Part shown: positions 48,541 to 56,519 of the stretch, in pieces
Numbering within the stretch: the stretch's first letter is position 1
Layout of the letters: every line of letters begins with the position of its first letter
Source of the DNA: DASZHJ01 sp963735465
GTDB lineage: Bacteria; Pseudomonadota; Alphaproteobacteria; ATCC43930; CGMCC-115725
DNA: 64,000 bases
NCBI GenBank assembly: GCA_963735465.1
Contig: CAVTLA010000001.1
Location: 124,001 to 188,000 of the forward strand
Direction: 5' to 3'
Position numbers and translations under genes: made by a program
Notes under the pieces: model-generated
What the model saw: the letters and a program-made list of their open reading frames with translations, nothing else
Databases searched by the model: none
What the model was told of the DNA's origin: nothing

Positions 48541-48812
48541 ACCTCAGCCTAGAGAATGATGTTCGCTTTCTCAATAGGTCAAGATGCCGGACCCAGCTCC
48601 GGCGGTCCCCCGGGAACCAAACCCGGGAATTGCCGTTTGTTTGGTGCTACTTGCGTTCGTGCCGTGCGTGCCGACGAGAGAGCGTGATCGGATGGACGCT
48701 GGGTATTTTCCGATCCTGTCGCCTCCTGTTCGGCTGCTGCAAACTCTGTGACCGACGCGCACGAGCGTCCTCCGCTCGCAAACATCGACATCGCAAGAAA
48801 GCGAGACCCGTC

Positions 48813-49160
48813 ATGAAAACCCTCGTCAAGGCATCCGCCGTTGTCCTCAGCCTGGCGCTCGTCGCATCGCTGGCGGCCTGCGTGTCCGATCCCTACAGCC
48901 GCAAGAACGGCGTCTCGACGAACACGCAGCCGGTGAACTACGCGCCCAATCCGCCGCCGCCGCCGCAGCCCGAGACCCAGCCGCCGCCGCCGGGCACGAC
49001 GGTCTATTGGCAGCCCGGCCATTGGGTTTGGACGGGCAGCACATGGACCTGGTCCGCCGGTCACTACGAGCAGCGACCGAACCAGGCCGGGGTCTGGGAA
49101 CCCGGTCATTGGGAGCAGAGCAGCAACGGCTACTACTGGGTCGAGGGCCGCTGGCAATAG
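48813..49160 (+). CDS. YXWGXW repeat-containing lipoprotein
   Basis: A 115-residue lipoprotein. The signal peptide ends in a lipobox (LALVASLAACVSD) with the acylated cysteine at about residue 21. A proline-rich linker (NPPPPPQPETQPPPP) follows, then aromatic repeats: VYWQPGHWVW, WTWSAGHYEQ, VWEPGHWEQ and YYWVEGRWQ. These W-x-x-G-x-W repeats define the family, which is probably at the cell surface and of unknown role. It is the only plus-strand coding gene between tRNA-Phe and 49.3 kb. Confidence 0.8.
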   Translation: MKTLVKASAVVLSLALVASLAACVSDPYSRKNGVSTNTQPVNYAPNPPPPPQPETQPPPPGTTVYWQPGHWVWTGSTWTWSAGHYEQRPNQAGVWEPGHWEQSSNGYYWVEGRWQ

Positions 49161-49332
49161 CCGGCCGGTTGTTGGCGCTGCCGGCAGCGAACCGGGCCGA
49201 TCGACGTTGACGAGTCGTCGGCGCCGATGTTGGATCCCTCCTCTCGGCGGCGGCGCCGACACCCCACCGCTTCGCCGAGGCGGTGGGGCCCACCGCGTTT
49301 CGAGGGCCGCGCTCAGGGATGAAGGGACGGGG

Positions 49333-49512
49333 ATGGATCAGTCGGAAATCAGGAAGCGGCTGGCGGACATCGATACCGAGCTCGCGGATCTGCAAGTGCA
49401 GCACAGTCACGCCCTCGCCGCCTCCGACGTCGACGAGGAGATCCTGGTGCAGCAGAAGATGAGCGACCTCATTCAGCAGAAAGAGGATCTGCAAGCCAAG
49501 CTTTCGTCCTGA
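49333..49512 (+). CDS. small coiled-coil protein, hypothetical
   Basis: A 59-residue protein starting MDQSEIRKRLADIDTELADL. The rest keeps a heptad-like spacing of Leu and Ile (ILVQQKMSDLIQQKEDLQAK), so a short coiled coil is likely. GGGACGGGG lies just before the ATG. No family is recognised. Confidence 0.5.
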   Translation: MDQSEIRKRLADIDTELADLQVQHSHALAASDVDEEILVQQKMSDLIQQKEDLQAKLSS

Positions 49513-49578
49513 CGGCCGCCGTCTTGTTGAGCGGCGGCGCTTAGAGGGAGAAACCGGCGGGACGGCAGGACCGCCCGG

Positions 49579-49980
49579 TCACGGACCCCACCACCAGCCC
49601 GGGCCCCAGGGCTCCCAGTCCCAGCTGTCGTCATCCAGGGCCTCGGCGGTGACCTGCTGCTCGTCCGCAATCTGGCGCTGGAAGACCTCCTGGCGATAGC
49701 GGTCATAGGCCGCCTGGTTTCCGAGGTAGAGGCAGTTGCAGACCAGCGGGTCCGCGTAGAGATAGACGACGGTGTCGCCCTTGATCTGGCTGAGGAAGCG
49801 ATGCGCCGGCAGGCCGGCGATCTCCTGCTGGCGCGTCGGGTTTGAGGCCGGCAGCACATTGAATCCCGCCGCCGCCAGCAGATCCTCTTTTTCCGCGACG
49901 TGGTCGGACTGGCTGGTGCAGCCGCCGATGATGCTGCCCAGCGCCAACAGAATGAGAATGCCGAGCCTGCCTGCGGTCAT
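49579..49980 (-). CDS. lipoprotein of unknown function
   Basis: A 133-residue lipoprotein with signal LGILILLALGSIIGGC, acylated Cys21. The mature domain has AAAGFNVLPASNPTRQQEIA and VVYLYADPLVCNCLYLGNQA, and ends in an acidic, tryptophan-rich tail (WDWEPWGPGWWWGP). Similar short lipoproteins occur in many alphaproteobacteria without assigned role. The response regulator gene lies 15 bases upstream on the same strand. Confidence 0.7.
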   Translation of the reverse strand: MTAGRLGILILLALGSIIGGCTSQSDHVAEKEDLLAAAGFNVLPASNPTRQQEIAGLPAHRFLSQIKGDTVVYLYADPLVCNCLYLGNQAAYDRYRQEVFQRQIADEQQVTAEALDDDSWDWEPWGPGWWWGP

Positions 49981-49995
49981 GTCTCGTCCTCTGCC

Positions 49996-50352
49996 TCAGG
50001 CGGCGAGCCCCGCCTCGATCGCCTGCAGGAGCCCATCCATATCGACCGGTTTCTGGAACACCGGATGGGAGAGCTCGCCGATCTCTGGCAGATCGGGATA
50101 GGCGGTGATGTATATCGTTGGAATGCCGGGGACCCGGGCCCGCATCATGCGGCCGAAGGCGATGCCGTGCAGGCCGCCACGGGGCATGACGACGTCGATC
50201 AGGAACAGATCCACCTTGGCGCCCGCGTCCACCTGTCCCAGCGCCTCGAGGCAATCCTGGGCGATGGTCACCTCGTAGCCGCGGCCTTTGAGCCAGCGGG
50301 CCATCGAGTAGCGCGTGGCTTCGTCGTCGTCGACGAGAAGAATCGTCTGCAC
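49996..50352 (-). CDS. single-domain response regulator (CheY-like)
   Basis: A 118-residue receiver domain without an output domain. The acidic pocket is LLVDDDEATRYSMARWL, the phosphoacceptor Asp lies in LFLIDVVMPRGG, the conserved Thr in TIYITAYPDL and the Lys in PVFQKPVDM. I chose GTG 50352, which has AGGTGAGG six bases upstream; longer starts at 50364 and 50430 exist. No histidine kinase is nearby, so its partner is encoded elsewhere. Confidence 0.8.
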   Translation of the reverse strand: MQTILLVDDDEATRYSMARWLKGRGYEVTIAQDCLEALGQVDAGAKVDLFLIDVVMPRGGLHGIAFGRMMRARVPGIPTIYITAYPDLPEIGELSHPVFQKPVDMDGLLQAIEAGLAA

Positions 50353-50620
50353 TGTCCGCCTCACCTGACCCGTGTAGCTATGGAGATTGCCAGCCGGACC
50401 GTCTTGCGGGCGGCGATCGCCGCGTCCCACTCCGCCGCTGTCGCCCCCAATCCGAGAGTGAGAGTGCGAACATTCTCAGTGGCGCGCTCGGTGACGTCAA
50501 TTGCTCCCTGGCCACCCGATCCGCGAGCGAAGCCGTCTTGGTACGGAACCGTACTGCGTTAGGGGATGAGATCGGAGGGCAACCAAACCGCCCTGCTGGG
50601 GTTATGAGCTTGTTCCTGTC

Positions 50621-50685
50621 GAGCGGGTGTCCCGCTCCTGAAACTCTGCCCCGCACCGATCCTCCCTCGTGTGCGGGGCTTTTTT
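50621..50685 (+). ncRNA. orphan hairpin pair with terminator, candidate small RNA
   Basis: GAGCGGG / CCCGCTC (50621-50637, three-base loop) is followed by CTGAAACTC (50638-50646) and a nine-base terminator stem GCCCCGCAC / GTGCGGGGC (50648-50679) with T6. The loop carries CCTCCC. No plus-strand gene lies upstream between minus-strand genes. The hairpin, CTGAAACTC and terminator order matches the candidate at 26001-26087. The 5' end is not defined. Confidence 0.45.
50648..50685 (+). terminator. rho-independent terminator
   Basis: A nine-base GC-rich stem (50648-50656 with 50671-50679) around a 14-base loop, then TTTTTT. It is oriented rightwards with no plus-strand gene before it. Confidence 0.75.
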
Positions 50686-50731
50686 GCGCCGACAGGCGGA
50701 ACGGTCCGGGGCGTGGAAGGGACGTGCGGTT

Positions 50732-50890
50732 CTATCCCCGGCCGACGCGCTTGAAATACTGCACCTGGCGCTCATGCCGTTCCGCCGCCTCGCGGGTGCG
50801 GAAGGTGCCGAGGTTGCGGCGCTTGCCCGTGGCCGGGTTCTTCTTGCGCGAATAGAGGCGGAATCCGCCTGCCTTGAGTTTCCGGATCAT
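50732..50890 (-). CDS. small basic conserved hypothetical protein
   Basis: A 52-residue protein starting MIRKLKAGGFRLYSRKKNPA, then TGKRRNLGTFRTREAAERHE and ending VQYFKRVGRG. Such proteins are widespread in alphaproteobacteria. The beta-turn-beta then helix pattern resembles the small DNA-contacting arm (AP2-like/SAM-like) at the start of integrases, but no integrase is attached. Function unknown. Confidence 0.65.
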   Translation of the reverse strand: MIRKLKAGGFRLYSRKKNPATGKRRNLGTFRTREAAERHERQVQYFKRVGRG

Positions 50891-50967
50891 GTCGACCTCG
50901 CAGCCGATTGCGCGACGGGCGGAAGTGAAACGCGCCGGGGAGGCAGTCGTTGCAACGGTCCGGACGT

Positions 50968-51453
50968 CTACGGTTGGCCGTAGTATTTCACGTAGGCCTT
51001 GCGCCAGTCGTTCTGGATCATGTCGCGCGCCTGCTTCAGGGTGATGCGCTTGGCACACATCTCCACGTGCAGCCTGTTCTCGAGCTTGTCCTTGAGGTGC
51101 GCGTTCCAGGGCGACGTGCCATAGGCTTCCGGCCACAGATTTTTCACGTCGTCGGCGCCGCCGAGCTCGCGGGAGATCAGGTGATCGATCTCGCAGGTCT
51201 TGCCGTGCGCGTCGGCCACGCAGCGCGGATCGGTGTAGCCGGTGTATCCGTAGGATTGGAAGACCTGGGCCTTCATGGCGTCCGTGACGTGGCGCTCGTC
51301 CGCCCCCCATTTGATGGTGCAGATCTTCTGCTGGGTCAGACCCGCGCGGCTGAGGCCGGGCGTCTTGGCGAGATCGGGGACGTCATCCGCCAGGGCCGGG
51401 ACCGCGATACAGGCGGCGATCGCCACCGCGGCAAGCCCCTGTCGATACAGCAT
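50968..51453 (-). CDS. secreted HNH-motif nuclease-like protein
   Basis: A 161-residue exported protein. The signal peptide is GLAAVAIAACIAVPALA after MLYRQ. The core carries CEIDHLISRELGGADDVKNL, an HNH-like metal-binding segment (D-H ... N), with WPEAYG and further cysteines (KICTIKW, RCVADA, EMCAKR) that may form disulfides. The start at 51453 has the signal peptide directly after it. A periplasmic or secreted nuclease is inferred; activity is not shown by sequence alone. Confidence 0.72.
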   Translation of the reverse strand: MLYRQGLAAVAIAACIAVPALADDVPDLAKTPGLSRAGLTQQKICTIKWGADERHVTDAMKAQVFQSYGYTGYTDPRCVADAHGKTCEIDHLISRELGGADDVKNLWPEAYGTSPWNAHLKDKLENRLHVEMCAKRITLKQARDMIQNDWRKAYVKYYGQP

Positions 51454-51620
51454 GGCTTTCTCCCCTCGAAGCCGGCACCGGGGAGACAACTGTAAGATTA
51501 TTTAGTCGTTATGAATACCCTCTTAGGACGTAACTATCGAACGGACATATCTAGAAGCGATGCTATATGCCGTAGAAAAACAATCTTAGTGAGCGGCGAT
51601 CTTCCTTCAGCGGCCGGCCG

Positions 51621-52103
51621 CTACATCCCGAGGTCGCCCAGGCCGGGATGATCCGTCGGCCGCGGGCCCGGCGCCGGCCAGTGGAACTTGCGATCCGCCG
51701 CCGTGATCGGCACGTCGTTGATGGAGGCGATGCGCCGGCGCATCAGGCCGTGCTCGTTGAATTCCCAGTTCTCGTTGCCGTAGGAGCGGAACCAGTTGTT
51801 TGAGTCGTCGTGCCATTCATAGGCGAAGCGCACGGCGATGCGATTGCCGGCGAAGGTCCAGAGCTCCTTGATCAGGCGGTAGTCGAGCTCCCGCACCCAT
51901 TTGCGGGTGAGGAAGGCCACGATCGCCGGCCGCCCCTGCAGGAACTCGGCGCGGTTGCGCCACAGGCTATCCTCCGTATAGGCGAGGGACACTTTCTCGG
52001 GATTGCGGCTGTTCCAGCCGTCCTCGGCGGCGCGCACCTTGACGATGGCGCTCGCCTCGGTGAAAGGCGGCACCGGCGGCCGGGTCTCCGCGGGGCTGGT
52101 CAT
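51621..52103 (-). CDS. DUF1348 / NTF2-like family protein
   Basis: A 160-residue protein with the cone-shaped NTF2 fold pattern of DUF1348: VRAAEDGWNSRNPEKVSLAY, then SLWRNRAEFLQGRPAIVAFL, RIAVRFAYEWHDDSNNWFRS, and WEFNEHGLMRRRIASIND. Members are small cytoplasmic proteins of unknown, possibly enzymatic, role. The gene stands alone. The AT-rich gap to its left (51480-51600) holds no gene. Confidence 0.78.
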   Translation of the reverse strand: MTSPAETRPPVPPFTEASAIVKVRAAEDGWNSRNPEKVSLAYTEDSLWRNRAEFLQGRPAIVAFLTRKWVRELDYRLIKELWTFAGNRIAVRFAYEWHDDSNNWFRSYGNENWEFNEHGLMRRRIASINDVPITAADRKFHWPAPGPRPTDHPGLGDLGM

Positions 52104-52187
52104 GGAATCTCTCCTCGCCTGGCGTCCGATCTGGGATGCATATAGTCGGGCGCGGCGGAAAAGCGCGGATCAATCCCACGCGAATGG

Positions 52188-52886
52188 TCACGGCATCACG
52201 AAGCCATAGATGCCATTGCCCTGACAGCCCGGCGCCGACGCCGTCACCAGGAAGCGGCCGCGCCGCCGGCCGGCGGTCAGGGAGAAGGCGGCATTCGTGC
52301 CGCCCGGCGCGATCGTCACCATGACCGGCGTTCCCGGCGGCTGGCTGTTGAGGGATATGGTGCCGGCGTAGCCGCTGCCGCCGTCGCTGGCGGAGATCAT
52401 CACTGTGAGCGGCTCGCTGGGCGGCCGGTCCACCTCCACCCAGAGCGTGATCGTGCCGCCTTGCCGGAGCGGCACATCGTTCGCGGAGAAACGCAGGGCG
52501 GGAGGCGTGAAATCCACCACCGCGGCGGCTCCGGCGCAGTACCACCGGCATTCGGCGGCGACGAAGAGCTCGTGGGACCAGTAGGGCGTGCCGAACCGGC
52601 CATGGACGCCGCTGCCGGCGGCGAAGGCACCTTGGACGGCGGTGCTGGTCCCGTCGGGTTCCGGCGGCGGGCTGAAGGCCGCGGTGATGTCCTGCCCGTC
52701 CAGGCTGGCGCGGAAGCCGCCCTTGTAGCTCGCGCTGAAATGAACCTGATACCGCGTCACCGGATCGGCGGCAGGCGCACCGGTGCCCGCCGACCTCGGC
52801 GCCGGCGCGACGATCTCGACCGGCGCCGCGCAGGCGGCGAGCGCCAACGCGAAAGCGGCGGCAATAAAGGCTTTTGAGATACTCAT
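52188..52886 (-). CDS. lipoprotein of unknown function
   Basis: A 232-residue lipoprotein. I chose ATG 52886 because it gives a signal peptide with lipobox (FIAAAFALALAACAAP). The mature part is rich in beta-strand residues and small repeats (VDFTPPALRFSANDVPLRQG, TISLNSQPPGTPVMVTIAPG), like immunoglobulin-fold domains. No family recognised. It diverges from the gene at 53182. Confidence 0.55.
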   Translation of the reverse strand: MSISKAFIAAAFALALAACAAPVEIVAPAPRSAGTGAPAADPVTRYQVHFSASYKGGFRASLDGQDITAAFSPPPEPDGTSTAVQGAFAAGSGVHGRFGTPYWSHELFVAAECRWYCAGAAAVVDFTPPALRFSANDVPLRQGGTITLWVEVDRPPSEPLTVMISASDGGSGYAGTISLNSQPPGTPVMVTIAPGGTNAAFSLTAGRRRGRFLVTASAPGCQGNGIYGFVMP

Positions 52887-53181
52887 TCGACGCCCCTGGC
52901 GGCGCCGAGGGCCGCCCGCGCGTCTATCTACCGCGTGCGGGTCCGGCACGGGGAATTTTCGTCGCACGGGCTCGGGTCCGGGCGTGCCCTATCCGCGACG
53001 CCCCGCCTCGGCTAGACTACAGGGGCGATCTCGGCCGGAGCCGTCAGCGGTCCTGTCACGGGATAGAGCGCAGCAAATTCGACCGTATCGACTTCGGCTG
53101 TTCCGGGCGTCCCGGACCGGGCCTCGCCTTGGCGCGAGTACCGGCGCAACCGGCGCCCGACCAGACACGGAGGAAACGTCG

Positions 53182-53826
53182 ATGGCGATCCAGGTGGTGC
53201 GCGAGGCGGTGGGCGTATTTCGCGACGCGCGGTCCTTCGAGACCGCGGCGGATGACTTGCTGATGGCGGGCTTCGACCGCTCGCTCCTGAGCCTGATGGC
53301 GAGCGCGGAGACCGTCGAGCGCGAGCTCGGTCCGCTCCGCGGTCCCGCCGAGGAGTCCGCGGACGATCCTCTGGTGCCGCGGAGCGCCTTCGTCGGCAAC
53401 CGCTCCCGCACCATTCTCCGCGACGCCGTCGCCGCCGGCCTCGGCTACGTGGGCGCGGCTGCCGCTGCCGGCGTCGTGGTCGCGTCCGGCGGCACCATCG
53501 CCGCGACGATCGTGGCCGCGGTGGCGCTCGGCGGCGCCGGTGGCGCCCTCGGCCTGGTGTTCGGCCGCGCGATGGAGTCGCGACACGCCCGGCATCTCGC
53601 CCAGCAGATCGAGCATGGCGGCATTCTCCTCTGGGTCCGGACGCTGACGCCGGAGTGCGAGGCGCGGGCGACGGCGATCCTGAAGAGCCACGGCGCGATC
53701 GGCGTCCACGTGCACGATCTTCCCGCCGCCGCCATGCCGCGCCTGGAGGGCGTGTCTCACGAGCTCGCGTGGATCAACAAGCCGTTCGCCCAGATGTTCG
53801 CGGCGGCGCGGCCACCGGCACCCTGA
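53182..53826 (+). CDS. glycine-zipper protein, stress-protein-like
   Basis: A 214-residue protein with an N-terminal alpha/beta region (VREAVGVFRDARSFETAADD, LLMAGFDRSLLSLMASAETV) followed by a glycine- and alanine-rich hydrophobic segment (GLGYVGAAAAAGVVVASGGT and AATIVAAVALGGAGGALGLV) and a C-terminal domain. The layout resembles general stress protein 17M-like domains. GGAGG lies nine bases before ATG 53182. The role is unknown. Confidence 0.6.
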   Translation: MAIQVVREAVGVFRDARSFETAADDLLMAGFDRSLLSLMASAETVERELGPLRGPAEESADDPLVPRSAFVGNRSRTILRDAVAAGLGYVGAAAAAGVVVASGGTIAATIVAAVALGGAGGALGLVFGRAMESRHARHLAQQIEHGGILLWVRTLTPECEARATAILKSHGAIGVHVHDLPAAAMPRLEGVSHELAWINKPFAQMFAAARPPAP

Positions 53827-53920
53827 GCCTCGCGCCGCCGACAGGCGACGCCGGCGTGTTCGTTCCTCCCGCCGCGCTCTAGGATGGGCCGCGAGCCCAT
53901 TCCGATGCGCGAGGCGTGCG

Positions 53921-54796
53921 ATGTGGGAGGAGATCGTGACGGTGATGAAAGGCGCGGCGCGCGGCTGGAGCCGCGACCGCGCGCCCAGCATGGGCGCGGC
54001 CGTCGCCTACTACACCGTCTTCTCCATGGCGCCCATCCTGCTGGTGGTGATCGCGGTCGCCGGGATGGTGTTCGGCGAGAAGGCGGCGCAAGGAGCGCTC
54101 GTCGGCAACCTCCGCGACGTCATGGGCTCCGAAGGCGCCCAGGCGCTGGAGGCGATGATCAAGAGCGCGTCGGTGGGGAAGGCGGGCCCGATCGCCACGA
54201 TCGCGGGCATTGCCGCACTGGCGATCGCGTCGACCGCCGTGCTCATGGAGCTGCAGGCGGCTCTCAATGTGGTCTGGAAGGTACGGCCGGAGCCCGGCAT
54301 CAATCTCTGGCTCCTGGTGAAGCACCGGCTCCTGTGCCTCTCGATTATCCTGGCGAGCGGCGCGCTGCTCGGCATGACGCTCGCCGCGGGCGCCGCCATT
54401 CACGCCTTCTCCTACTATCTGAGCGCCTTCGCCGGCGCGCTGCCGCTGATCCTGCACGGCGTGAACATCGCCATCAGCCTCGCCATGACGACGATACTCT
54501 TCGGCATGATCTACAAGGTCCTGCCGGACGCGCGCGTGCACTGGCGGGATGTGTGGTTCGGCGCCGCGCTCACCAGCGTGCTCTTCACCGTCGGCAAATA
54601 CGCGATCGGCCTCTACATCGGCAGCAAGCAGGTGACATCGGTCTATGGCGCCGCCGGCGCGCTGGTGATCGTCCTGCTCTGGGTCTACTACTCGACCCAG
54701 ATCCTGCTCTTCGGCGCCGAGATCACCAAGGCGCACGCCGAGTGGCGCGCGGGACGCGAAGAGCGGCGGGAGCGGGGAGCGCCGGCGCCGGGCTGA
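53921..54796 (+). CDS. YihY/virulence factor BrkB family protein
   Basis: A 291-residue inner-membrane protein with about six helices. It reads SMGAAVAYYTVFSMAPILLV, then FGEKAAQGALVGNLRDVMGS, KHRLLCLSIILASGALLGMT and VYGAAGALVIVLLWVYYSTQ, which is diagnostic of the family. The family was once called RNase BN; its function is unsettled. Its 3' end overlaps the convergent RraA-like gene by 109 bases as written. Confidence 0.9.
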   Translation: MWEEIVTVMKGAARGWSRDRAPSMGAAVAYYTVFSMAPILLVVIAVAGMVFGEKAAQGALVGNLRDVMGSEGAQALEAMIKSASVGKAGPIATIAGIAALAIASTAVLMELQAALNVVWKVRPEPGINLWLLVKHRLLCLSIILASGALLGMTLAAGAAIHAFSYYLSAFAGALPLILHGVNIAISLAMTTILFGMIYKVLPDARVHWRDVWFGAALTSVLFTVGKYAIGLYIGSKQVTSVYGAAGALVIVLLWVYYSTQILLFGAEITKAHAEWRAGREERRERGAPAPG

Positions 54797-55524
54797 GCGC
54801 GGCCGGCTATCTTGCCGCGCTTCTTCAGCCACTCCTGATATTTCGCCAGCGCCGCGTCCTTGGGCGGGTAGGTGCCGACGATGGAGGCGCCGTTGCGCAC
54901 CTCCTCGATCACGAACTCCTCGAGCTGCTCCTGGGCCGCGGCGTCCGCCGCCACTTCCGCCGCGAGATGGCGCGGGATGACGATGACGCCCTCGCCGTCG
55001 CCCACCAGCACGTCGCCGGGAAATACCGCGACACCGCCGCAGGCGATCGGCACGTTGATGTCGACGGCGTGGTGGCGCGCCAGATTGAGCTGCGGCGCCG
55101 GCCCGCCGAAATAGATCGGATATCCGAGAGTGGCGATCTCGGGCGAATCCCGCAGGCCGCCGTCGCTGACGAAGCCGGCGACGCCGCGCATCTTGAGGCG
55201 CGTCATCAGGATCGAGCCGCCCGAGGCGACGCTGGCGTCCCGGCGGCAGTCGCAGATCAGGACCTGGCCCGGCGGCGCCGTTTCCACCGCCTTGCGCTGG
55301 GGATGGCTCGGATCATTGAAGACGCCGAGGTGATCGAGATCCTCGCGGGCGGGAATATAGCGGAGCGTGAAGGCCTCGCCGACCATGAGCTCCGGCCCCT
55401 GGGCGAGCGGGCGCACGCCCTGGAGGATGGTGTTGCGCAGGCCGCGCTTGAAGAGCTGAGTCGACAGCGTCGCGACGCTGCATTTCTTCAACAGAGCCTT
55501 GATGTCGTCGGTGATGGCGTCCAT
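54688..55524 (-). CDS. RraA family protein (HMG aldolase-like)
   Basis: A 278-residue protein of the RraA/4-hydroxy-4-methyl-2-oxoglutarate aldolase group. Conserved parts are TQLFKRGLRNTILQGVRPL, ICDCRRDASVASGGSILMTR, GVAGFVSDGGLRDSPEIATL and VFPGDVLVGDGEGVIVIPRH. The first Asp-Gly-Gly-x-Arg-Asp is the active-site motif. About 40 residues after YQEWLKKRGK lie antisense to the BrkB gene. One extra base near 54806 would explain them, since its removal gives a TAG after RGK. The GntR gene diverges from it. Confidence 0.82.
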   Translation of the reverse strand: MDAITDDIKALLKKCSVATLSTQLFKRGLRNTILQGVRPLAQGPELMVGEAFTLRYIPAREDLDHLGVFNDPSHPQRKAVETAPPGQVLICDCRRDASVASGGSILMTRLKMRGVAGFVSDGGLRDSPEIATLGYPIYFGGPAPQLNLARHHAVDINVPIACGGVAVFPGDVLVGDGEGVIVIPRHLAAEVAADAAAQEQLEEFVIEEVRNGASIVGTYPPKDAALAKYQEWLKKRGKIAGRAQPGAGAPRSRRSSRPARHSACALVISAPKSRIWVE

Positions 55525-55591
55525 GGCGTCTCCCTCCGGTCTCCTTGCGTTCTCGGCCGGCATTCCCGGGCACGGCCTGCATGGTAATATG

Positions 55592-55607
55592 GTAGCATAT
55601 ATGATAC
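55592..55607. promoter_or_regulatory. palindromic operator candidate for the GntR regulator
   Basis: GTAGCATATATGATAC, symmetric except for one pair, sits in an AT-rich patch between the divergent RraA-like and GntR genes. It fits the style of FadR-type operators. Confidence 0.5.
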
Positions 55608-55649
55608 TGATCGTGTATGCACGCGGGTCGCCCTGAACGAGGCAACCGA

Positions 55650-56450
55650 ATGAAACGTGGTGCCGGGAGGATGCCTGAAGTCGCCGCCAAGCACGAGACG
55701 GGCGTGGAAGCCCCTGTCGTGCCCATGCGGCGCCAGACCATCGCCGTCCAGGTCCGCGCTTTGCTGCGCCGCGATATCATCGCCGGGCGCCTGCTGCCGC
55801 GCACGATGCTGTCGGAGCAGGAGCTGTCCCAGCGCTTCGGCGTCTCGCGCACGCCGATCCGCGAGGCGCTGATCAAGCTCGGCGAAGAAAATCTGATCGA
55901 GATCTATCCGCAGTACGGCTCCTTCGTGGCGCCGATCAAGCTGCGCGAGGTCTTCGACAGCCAGTTCGTCCGCGAATCCCTGGAATGCTCCGCCATCGAG
56001 CGCGCCGTCGAGAAGATCGACGCGGCGCGATCCAAGGCGCTGACTGCGGTGCTGCAGCATCAGCGGGTGCTGCACCGCGCCGGCGACCACGAGGAGTTTT
56101 TCCTTGCCGACGAGCGCATGCACGCGCTCATCATGGAAATCGCCGGCCACGCCAACGCCTGGCGGCAGGTCGAGAACGCCAAGGCCCAGATGGACCGCGT
56201 GCGCTTTCTCTCCATGCGCAACGTCAGAAAGAAGCCCTCCGTCATCGCCGAGCATACGCTGATCGTCGATCGTCTGGTGCATCGCGATCGCGACGGCGCC
56301 GTCGCCGCGATGCGCGATCACCTCAGGGGGCTGTTCCGCTCCATCGAGATCCTGGCGGCGACGGACCCCGGCTATTTCGCCGACGAGACGGGCGGTACCT
56401 CCGGCCCGCCGCCGCGCGTGGCGGCCGGCGGGCAGGCCGCCCGCCCCTGA
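55650..56450 (+). CDS. GntR family transcriptional regulator (FadR subfamily)
   Basis: A 266-residue regulator. The winged helix runs from about residue 35 to 95 (RRDIIAGRLLPRTMLSEQEL, RFGVSRTPIREALIKLGEEN, LIEIYPQYGSFVAPI). The FCD ligand-binding domain follows with FVRESLECSAIERAVEKI, DERMHALIMEIAGHANAW and EHTLIVDRLVHRDRDGAVAA, with likely metal-binding Asp and His. I chose ATG 55650, preceded by GAGG; ATG 55617 and 55671 are possible. It probably controls the divergent RraA-like gene and the ABC operon that follows 69 bases later. Confidence 0.85.
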   Translation: MKRGAGRMPEVAAKHETGVEAPVVPMRRQTIAVQVRALLRRDIIAGRLLPRTMLSEQELSQRFGVSRTPIREALIKLGEENLIEIYPQYGSFVAPIKLREVFDSQFVRESLECSAIERAVEKIDAARSKALTAVLQHQRVLHRAGDHEEFFLADERMHALIMEIAGHANAWRQVENAKAQMDRVRFLSMRNVRKKPSVIAEHTLIVDRLVHRDRDGAVAAMRDHLRGLFRSIEILAATDPGYFADETGGTSGPPPRVAAGGQAARP

Positions 56451-56519
56451 TGACATCGTTCGTAGACTGGTGAACGCTTTGCTGAATCAACGTCAACCAT
56501 CTCTGGGAGGATTTGTGTC

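Noticed and set aside
50732..50890. Integrase fragment marking a genomic island
   Set aside because: The protein resembles an integrase arm domain only in outline, is full-length for a known small family, and no catalytic domain, direct repeat or disrupted tRNA is found.
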